A model generated the notes under the pieces. It worked only from the letters and a program-made list of their open reading frames with translations. It had not been told where the DNA came from and ran no database searches. Made by a program: the position numbers and the translations under genes. Below, piece after piece: positions 58,301 through 64,000 of a DNA stretch of 64,000 bases. The DNA lies in contig OW799233.1 of the NCBI GenBank assembly GCA_941918925.1, positions 71,947,578-72,011,577 of the forward strand, written 5' to 3'. Source of the DNA: Phyto melanocephala (taxonomy: Eukaryota; Arthropoda; Insecta; Diptera; Rhinophoridae). The first letter of the stretch is position 1. Each line of letters begins with the position of its first letter.

Positions 58301-58833
58301 TAGGTGTTTAATGGAAAAAATTCTTTAAAAGTAGAAAAATCAATACAGGCTAAATCTGAGCCTATACAGGATACGTTAGCGCCAGTATCTAGTAAACCTA
58401 GTTCTTTAAATGATAAAAATTTTACTGATGCATAAAACCGCTTGTCAGACGAATTTGCTACTATTGACGACAGTATGAATTTAGAAGCAAATTTTCGATT
58501 TTTATAATATTTTCGTAAGCGAAGTGTTGACCGCTTTTGTTTTTTAGAGACTGTAGAAATTACAGAGGTATTAAACAGAATATTACGGACTTTCATATAA
58601 TTTTCCCATTTTTTGTGGTAAGGTACTATTGGGTACAGTTTTGGGTAATTAGTTTTATCATGTGCAAGTGGTTTAAAATCAGTTTCCAATATTTCGATTT
58701 TTTTCTCTGAAACTATATTACAAGCCGGGGGTAAATTTGACAAATCAGGGTTTAAAGGTATGGATTCTACGGTCGATTGCAAGGAGGGTGTTGGGGTTGA
58801 AAGTTTTTTGAAGCCAGTTTCTTTGATGAACAT
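55345..58833 (-). CDS. Ty3/gypsy Pol polyprotein, apparently intact
   Basis: 1162 codons counted from a Met at 58833, though translation probably enters by -1 frameshift at 58803-58809. Domains in order: basic linker; aspartic protease with LLDTGANVSCIG (D149); RT with KLDLKDAYWQ (D409), MPFGLCNAP and YLDD (472-475); RNase H with D621, E663 and D688; integrase zinc module H829-H842-C859-C862 and catalytic set VDLLG (D892), SDNGSQFK (D952), NASERVN (E987); C-terminal tail ending KDIRP. No stop or visible loss of key residues. Acts in the cytoplasmic particle to copy and insert the element. Near-identical LTRs agree with a recent insertion. Confidence 0.93.
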   Translation of the reverse strand: MFIKETGFKKLSTPTPSLQSTVESIPLNPDLSNLPPACNIVSEKKIEILETDFKPLAHDKTNYPKLYPIVPYHKKWENYMKVRNILFNTSVISTVSKKQKRSTLRLRKYYKNRKFASKFILSSIVANSSDKRFYASVKFLSFKELGLLDTGANVSCIGSDLACIDFSTFKEFFPLNTYVKTADGNPQRVIGYLNVEVFFKDKRKILKILLVPSISQRLILGLDFWQSFNLAPKVFGDIVVTSTNENVSETFSELSVLKSDVLSDVNGRSDNLTADIEYPLNIDQQQQLSTVIQLFPNFEEKGLGRTSLIEHEIDVGNSAPVKQRFYPVSPAVEKLMFQEIDRMLALGVIEPSNSPWSSPMRLVVKPNKIRLCLDARKVNQATVKDAYPLPNIEGIFSRLPKANIITKLDLKDAYWQIALSEDSRPLTAFTVPGRPLYQFVVMPFGLCNAPSTMCRLMDQLIPADLRHCVFGYLDDLIIVSENFSTHLSILVRIADAFRNANLTLNIAKSKFCVTEVNYLGYIIGNGGIKTDPEKVISIRNWPVPKNIKQVRGFLGLAGWYRRFISNFSTIVHPITEVLTTKRKFCWTTEAQMAFERIKERLTSAPVLINPNFEKKFYLHCDASDVGIGAVLVQLDEENNERPIAFMSRKLNSAQRNYSVTERECLAAVEAIRKFRCYLELQDFEVITDHSSLVWLLRQPDLSGRLARWVFKLQGFKFSISHRKGKENIVSDALSRIPGDEIYSIEFSVPEIDLTSPHFSDNDYKELIAKINENISKYPDMKIIDNFVYIRTEHYDGNIGKENNCWKLWVPYKLRQPIIQRSHDIPTAAHGGIAKTLELIRRHFFWPGLVRDVREYIRSCETCKTTKAPNFITKPEMGKLTKTSRPFQLMYVDLLGPYPRSKQGHIGLLIVLDHMTKFHWLFPLKKFTSAIIQKLMLENIFHIFGVPEILLSDNGSQFKANEFNAFLTSLGITHKYTAIYSPQSNASERVNRSILAGIRSYLKKDQTLWDQNLSAISCALRNSLHQTIQCSPYHAVFGFDMITHGNSYSLLKNLQMGEEPHLKLNRDDELYLIRKDLKHHIAKAYETNKTQYNLRSRPISFKVGQEVYRRNFAQSNFERKFTAKLAPLFLKSIIKEKVGNNYYVLQDTEGKILGTYHAKDIRP

Positions 58834-59306
58834 TTAACACATTGGGGCTTATAAGTGTCTTTTTCACCACATCCGTAGCAAAACACATTTCTCTTTTCCA
58901 AGCAATCTTCCCAAAAGTGACCTACTTGTCCACAGTTCCAGCACTTAGGAGGTCGCTGTTCTGCGTCTATAGAAAAAGTTGATTCGTTTTTAGAGTCACA
59001 AATTGACGGTTCCTCTGAATATTCGATTTCAGCAATCTGACGACGACCACTAGCATGAGAACCACTTTTTGCAGAGAAATTTCTACGGAAATAGTCATCA
59101 CCTAAAAGGTTTTCCCTCATCTGAACCAGTTTCCGTAAATGAGCCAGAGAGTAAATGGGGACATATAACAGTTCATGCCTGATTTCAGGACGAAGGTTGC
59201 GAGTAAGAATTTCAACTAAATCCGATTCTGGAATGGGATTTTCCAGCCTATCTAAAATTGTTGAGATTGACTCATAAAACATTTCAAAAGTCTCGTTCGC
59301 CTTCAT
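58767..59306 (-). CDS. Gypsy element 2 Gag, C-terminal part
   Basis: The frame is in phase with 60527-59424; only a TAG at 59424-59426 separates them, with 39 open codons between the TAG and the Met at 59306. Contains LVEILTRNLRPEIRHELLYV, a charged middle, and zinc knuckles CWNCGQVGHFWEDC (C-x2-C-x4-H-x4-C) and CYGCGEKDTYKPQC (variant, Tyr at the usual His). It overlaps pol by 67 bases in the -1 phase, with A AAA AAC inside the overlap. Confidence 0.88.
   Translation of the reverse strand: MKANETFEMFYESISTILDRLENPIPESDLVEILTRNLRPEIRHELLYVPIYSLAHLRKLVQMRENLLGDDYFRRNFSAKSGSHASGRRQIAEIEYSEEPSICDSKNESTFSIDAEQRPPKCWNCGQVGHFWEDCLEKRNVFCYGCGEKDTYKPQCVKCSSKKLASKNFQPQHPPCNRP
58803..58809 (-). promoter_or_regulatory. 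Gag-Pol -1 ribosomal frameshift heptamer
   Basis: A-AAA-AAC read in the gag frame (TCA AAA AAC): gag codons start at 58811, 58808 and 58805. Slipping by -1 gives AAA AAA CTT, which enters the pol frame at KKLSTPTP. The site lies within the 67-base gag-pol overlap. The 3' sequence is C-rich then GC-containing (TTTCAACCCCAACACCC), and could support a downstream structure, not modelled. Confidence 0.85.
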
Positions 59307-59423
59307 TTTTCTATTTCTTAGCTCCTCCTGAATATCAAAGCTAGATTTAAAATCCTTATACTGGTATTTCAGAGCTTCACAGAAGTCATTCCAACTTATA
59401 TTTTCAGCCTGTTTATGGTATCT

Positions 59424-60527
59424 CTAGTACCAGTCTCGAGCACGACCACTTAACAAAATGTGTAAATTCTTGCAAATGAGTGTAAAATCATTGTTAAAAT
59501 GTTCACGCGTTAAAACTTTTACTCTGTATAAAAATTCATCAACGCTTATACCTGAAGTAGACCCATCGAATTTTATATGCCAATTTTGTATAATAGTGGT
59601 TACCTTTTCGGATTTAACAGAAAAATGTTCCACATATGGACTACTACCATTTCGCTGCGAATTGGCCATATTGTTAGACATATTGATTGAGGGTTGAAAA
59701 TTTGGTATCTGACATGAACGGGGATCAGACACATATTGTCGTCGATTCTGAATTTGGGGCTCAAACTGTACTTGTTGTTGATTTGGTATGGGACAATTTT
59801 GCAATAAGGGGTGTCGATTTTGTACCCGACATCCTAATTGATATTGTGACGCATTTTGAACTGGGAAATTTTGAGATGCATTTGGTATTATATTTAGGTT
59901 ACTCAGTAAACGAGATACTGTGTTTTCGATCATGTGACTAACCTGGGAATAGTCAACGGTTGGTTGAATTGGTTGCACATTTCTGATAGAATTATTTTGT
60001 TGTACACTTTGATTTAAGTTCACGGGATTTTGTGTACGATTCGGAGTAACAGAATTTTCTAATTCATTTTCCGGATTTATACTAACATCTATTAACTGAT
60101 TGCTATCTGAATCGGCAAACAAATTACGGACGTAACTTCTTGTATTATACTGCTGAGTCATAGCGCCACGAGATCTACCACGACTTATTTTCCGTTTAGG
60201 TAAATGTTGAGTTTTAGGATTAATTGAAATTTTCCTTAGTTCCGATAAGTCACATGACCTCTTGCACACAGGACATTCTGAAGACTGAGATAAATATTGC
60301 TCAATGCATTGACTGTGAAACAAGTGAGTGCATTCAGATATTATCATACAATCCTGACCTTCACATATTTTTTCATTACAAATTATGCAAAACTTATCAT
60401 TCTTTGAAGACTGTGGGGCTGATGCCTTCGAAACAGATGCATTACCTACTAAAGGTTGAGAGGCTGAGGCCTGAGAACATGGAGGTGAATGTTCCATCAT
60501 ATTTACAATAAAAAAATTCACTTTCAA
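59424..60527 (-). CDS. Gypsy element 2 Gag, N-terminal part with RING-H2 finger
   Basis: 367 codons. Residues 47-88 fit C-x2-C-x15-C-x-H-x2-H-x2-C-x10-C-x2-C (C47, C50, C66, H68, H71, C74, C85, C88), a complete RING-H2 (zinc-binding, usually E3 ubiquitin-ligase) pattern, at 60389-60264. Then a basic segment (KRKISRGRSRG), a long Asn/Gln-rich region (about 140-285), and the start of the gag core (IIQNWHIKFDGS; SVDEFLYRVKVL) ending ARDWY at a TAG. Related gag 1 (16725-17898) has Trp at the TAG position and no RING. Met10 or Met11 are alternative starts. Ligase activity is inference. Confidence 0.88.
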   Translation of the reverse strand: MKVNFFIVNMMEHSPPCSQASASQPLVGNASVSKASAPQSSKNDKFCIICNEKICEGQDCMIISECTHLFHSQCIEQYLSQSSECPVCKRSCDLSELRKISINPKTQHLPKRKISRGRSRGAMTQQYNTRSYVRNLFADSDSNQLIDVSINPENELENSVTPNRTQNPVNLNQSVQQNNSIRNVQPIQPTVDYSQVSHMIENTVSRLLSNLNIIPNASQNFPVQNASQYQLGCRVQNRHPLLQNCPIPNQQQVQFEPQIQNRRQYVSDPRSCQIPNFQPSINMSNNMANSQRNGSSPYVEHFSVKSEKVTTIIQNWHIKFDGSTSGISVDEFLYRVKVLTREHFNNDFTLICKNLHILLSGRARDWY

Positions 60528-61208
60528 AAGTGTACAAAAATTTATCAGAGTATGATATTTAAAGCAAGACTCAAAAAGTCGAATAGATTAAACTTGAATA
60601 TTTATAGGTATGTATACGCACAATAAAAAATAATAAAACTCAAAAATGTTTGTTACAAAAAAAAAATCCAATATCAAATTTTTATCTTTCTTACATATAT
60701 ATGTGATTCGGTTAGAATAGTTACACAAGTACAAAAAAACTAATGACCTAGAAATTTTAATTTGGGCTATGGAGTTTTTTAAAAGCCTATAATATTAAAT
60801 GATATTTTCACAAACCGATATGCGTTTGTTATTCTATACTAAACTGATTTTGATTGGACAAAAACTACTTTCAGCAGATATTTGTAAATCCAAATCAAAA
60901 CAGGATATCGATAAAACAGTGACAAATATAAAAAGTATTAAAAGTCTTAAAAAGCTGACACAAATTATAAAACTTTACCTATTCATCTAGCTATTCAAAA
61001 AAAAATAACTCTAAATTAGTCTTCGGTCGATTTAATCGAAATTATCACTCAACTAAACGAAAATCCAGAAGGAATTTAAAATTTATTCGCTAAATAACCT
61101 TTAAAATATGTGAAGCCTTACAATTGTGAAAAAACATGAAAACAAAATTTAATGTGAAATTTTCCTAGAGCCATGAAATCTTATTGTTGTCTTCAACTCA
61201 GATTTTCT
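60528..61208 (-). other. Leader of gypsy element 2
   Basis: About 680 bp between gag and the primer site, AT-rich, with a 63-codon chance frame on the plus strand (60799-60990). Packaging signals would lie here, but none can be recognised by eye. Confidence 0.5.
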
Positions 61209-61227
61209 GGCCCCACGTTGGGCGCCA
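61209..61227 (-). other. Primer-binding site, tRNA-Lys type
   Basis: The minus strand reads TGGCGCCCAACGTGGGGCC, five bases (TAAAT) inside the LTR end ...CCATTACA. This matches the 3' end of tRNA-Lys(1,2), including its CCA-complementary TGG. Confidence 0.9.
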
Positions 61228-61232
61228 ATTTA

Positions 61233-64000
61233 TGTAATGGACCTGTGTGTATTCTATCCTAAGCAAGTTTTGATTTTCAAAACTAAACCCTCAGGAAACT
61301 ATCGATGATTTTCATTCGGAGATGTAGAGACTATCGGGAGCCATTTATGCCGCTAGCTAGCAGTCGGGAGGGGGGTTGTTGTCTCTATTAAGCTCTATGG
61401 TTGATAGCTACAGGCACCACATAAATAATTGTTATAGACTCCCTTACTAGATAAAAAAAATGAACTAAAATGTTGAGTTACAAAATAAACGATGTTAATT
61501 TTACCCCCATATATGTACTATCAACACGTAAACTGAAAAACTATGGTCATTTATATTCCAAACTTGTGTACAAACTCATTTCCCAGATGGTACTGGAAGA
61601 GCGCCTCTAAACCCACCCTACCTATGATCCTATGGCGTAAAATATGGTGTTTATTAGGATCCCTCTTCATACTATTCTGAACCGATCACATTATGTAAGA
61701 AATTATAATATTTTTAAAGTTCCATAATACCAATAATGTATTTATTCACAATTTCAATAAAAAAATAATAATCTTCATGAATCTTATAACTATACATTTT
61801 AAATATATTAATTCTCAATACAAATTTATTTTAAAAGAATTATTTCTACCAAAATTTCAATATATTGTTTGTCTTATATTATATAATAAAAAAACTACTT
61901 GCAGTTATTTGCATGCGTATTACCTATAGTAGAGTGTAATTAAATTCAAATAATTTGTACAATATATATGTACCAACAAAGGTAAACAAAATTTATCCAA
62001 GAAGAAGAGAAAAAAAATCTTTACTTTACCATAGCATTATTTATAAAATTCTTACAACAAAAAATATTCAATGATTGTAATCGAGAGAAGAAGAAGCAAA
62101 CCAACAAAAAAAATATTAAAGATACCAAAAAAAATTGTCTCATTCAATAGTGGATCATATTATGAATGAGCGTAGTAGAATGAAATCTAAAAATAGATCT
62201 GCAATATTTTTGAAGAAAATAAATAAGCAGACATAAAAAAACAGACCAAAAAAGCTTATATATACATATATATGTGTATATATATATTTACATATGTTTG
62301 TTGATTTGTCTTTTGTAAAAGAACAGACATCCCTTTTAAATCAGGGCTTAATAATAAATAATTGAAGAAATAATGTTATGGTAAATATAAAATTTTTCCC
62401 TTAGCTTAACGTTAATTAATTTTTAAAGGGATATGAAGAATTTCAAAAAAAAAAGGAATATATGTAATTTAACTTATATAATTTATATACCAATTGCGAA
62501 ACAAAAAAAATGTATTATGGACTCACCCAAAAATTAAACAATTCTGCAACCGTAGAATGATGAGGCCTCGTCAAACTGCTGCGGGCTGCCGACTGTAGGG
62601 TATTGAAAGACTTGATTTCTGCTTTGCAATTGTACATACAGCTAATCATATCACCACTTATTAAACACTAATTATGTATATATAGGTATAAAGTTTTAAT
62701 AAATAGCTAGGAAATAATTATATCATTTTTGCAAAATAATTCTTTGAGTTACAATTTGCATTTTACTTTTGGGAAACAAAATTTTTGTTAAATTTTAAGT
62801 TACGAACCCTTGATTATTTTGTCTTTTTAAATTAACATTTTAACCGAAAGTAGGTACAAAATATGTAAGCAATTTAATATTATTTTAACAATTTTAACAT
62901 TATTTACGTGAAGGAAAAAATGCAGCACTAGTATCTAGTACACTTTTTCCTTTGGGTTGGGATTAACCACTTAGGCCAAAGCCAGGTGGCTTACCCCTCA
63001 CTTTACGAATTGAACTTATTCCACAACCTGATTCTCAAAGAATTATTTGATGTACAAACTTGAATAAACTAATAGTTTCTTAAAACACTTTGAATGTGGC
63101 TCCAACGTCCACACAGCGTTCACAACAAAGTTATCCGGTGGAGTAGTTTCGGACACTTCCTCACAAATTTGACACTGAGACTTAGAATTTTTTGTGCAAT
63201 TTTCTCCACAGTTATTTGCGTCACAATTAGGTTGATTTCTGATCTAGCTGCACTGAATTATTGATATGGTACCAAATTTTTTGTTTTGTCTCTTTTTCTG
63301 TCTTTTTCTTGATGTCAAATTTTAGTTTGCTAGCTTTAACACGAGGCAAATAAATTGTGTTTTGCAGTGGACTTTCACCTTTATGCTTATTTCTTTTTTC
63401 TCAACTACACGAATCAATTATCTGCCAAGCTGCTTGTTGAAATTATGACAAAAACGGATACAGTGGTGGGTCTAGAATTAACTCCACCACTTTTTATATT
63501 TGACAACAATGAGCTCTTCGTAGCAATTTTTACCAACATAAATATTTCAAACCCATTAAATTAATTATATGAAGTATATAATTTTAGTGATTTCCACCAA
63601 TTATATAAATGGATCCGTTTAAAATGTTTAATGTTGAAAAAAAAATATTTTATTCAACACGAAGTTGGTCCTATAGAAAAAAAAATTTTCTACTTTAAAA
63701 AAATTTAAAGGAAAATATAACTAAATAATTTAATAATTTACCTTTAAGCGGCAATATTTTTTCATGAAAAGATTACACTTTGGTTAACGATGAGATGTAA
63801 AGACTTTACTTTGGTTTATAAGTAGATGAAGGCACTTCTATTCTGGCGGAAGGTTAGATGAAAAAGAACTTTTAATCGCCATTATAAAACTAAAGAAGCC
63901 CTAATCCGCGTGCATATCTTCGTTAAGTTACAAGATAAATAGACAGCACTTTACAAAAATGGGTTTAAACAACAATGCGTCATCATGCGTCGACCAGCGT
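61233..64000 (-). mobile_element. Gypsy element 2, 5' LTR (runs off the window)
   Basis: Same sequence as 52182-54950, including the TGTAATGGACC end. It has 14 extra bases (ACCCACCCTACCTA-like, after GCGCCTCTAA at 61610). Contains oligo-A and TATATA tracts; on the minus strand the promoter would be here, not localised. Continues past 64000. Confidence 0.9.

Noticed and set aside
54291..63564. 69-codon frame present twice (54291 and 63355) as a duplicated gene
   Set aside because: Both lie in the LTRs of one element and are identical because the LTRs are.

Overview
The window looks like transposon-dense chromatin of a higher (schizophoran) fly. It is AT-rich, has no bacterial gene layout, and holds BEL/Pao, Ty3/gypsy, copia, jockey-type, Tc1/mariner, Harbinger, hAT, Transib-like, Sola-like and Helitron-like sequence. 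Dispersed repeats that start '...CAAGTAA...TATATTCGGCCGTGCCGAAT...' are, from memory, typical of calyptrate flies (blowfly or house-fly group). The family assignment is an inference. The only host-type coding sequence I can support is one exon of an Xaa-Pro aminopeptidase (38169-38346, minus) with good splice sites, so much of the window may be intron of that gene.

Layout. 1-8340: seven tandem copies of a 1217-bp piece of a dead BEL/Pao element, ordered A-B-C-A-B-C-A. 8341-12190: the rest of that BEL element (RT, RNase H, integrase, env-like region). 9672-15140 is duplicated at 18545-26842; between the copies lie a mariner end (15141-15540) and a 5' gypsy fragment (15541-18544). 18545-31180 is a nest: BEL env, hit by a mariner, hit by a jockey-type element (TSD ATACTGGCAACAT), hit by an LTR element now a solo LTR (TSD ACGT) and by a Transib-like element (TSD CGGCG). 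The solo LTR was in turn hit by a long-TIR DNA transposon and by dispersed repeats.

31300-43520: hAT-like, Harbinger-like (MADF exon) and Sola-like elements, a hairpin MITE, the aminopeptidase exon, then a second long-TIR transposon with its own Harbinger insertion, and a MITE. 43516-50170: an internally deleted BEL element on the minus strand, with a 2.4-kb foldback in it. 50171-52181: a copia 5' end joined to an env-like ORF. 52182-64000: a young gypsy element on the minus strand with LTRs of at least 2.77 kb, a complete pol, a tRNA-Lys-type primer site, a canonical -1 frameshift heptamer, and a gag that begins with a RING-H2 finger.

Best candidates for something undescribed: (1) two diverged DNA transposons (22401-25577 and 38558-43118) that share ~490-bp terminal inverted repeats, CACT termini, TTA target duplications and one protein family I cannot assign to a named transposase; (2) the RING-H2 finger in a retrotransposon gag; (3) the retrotransposon-derived higher-order tandem array.
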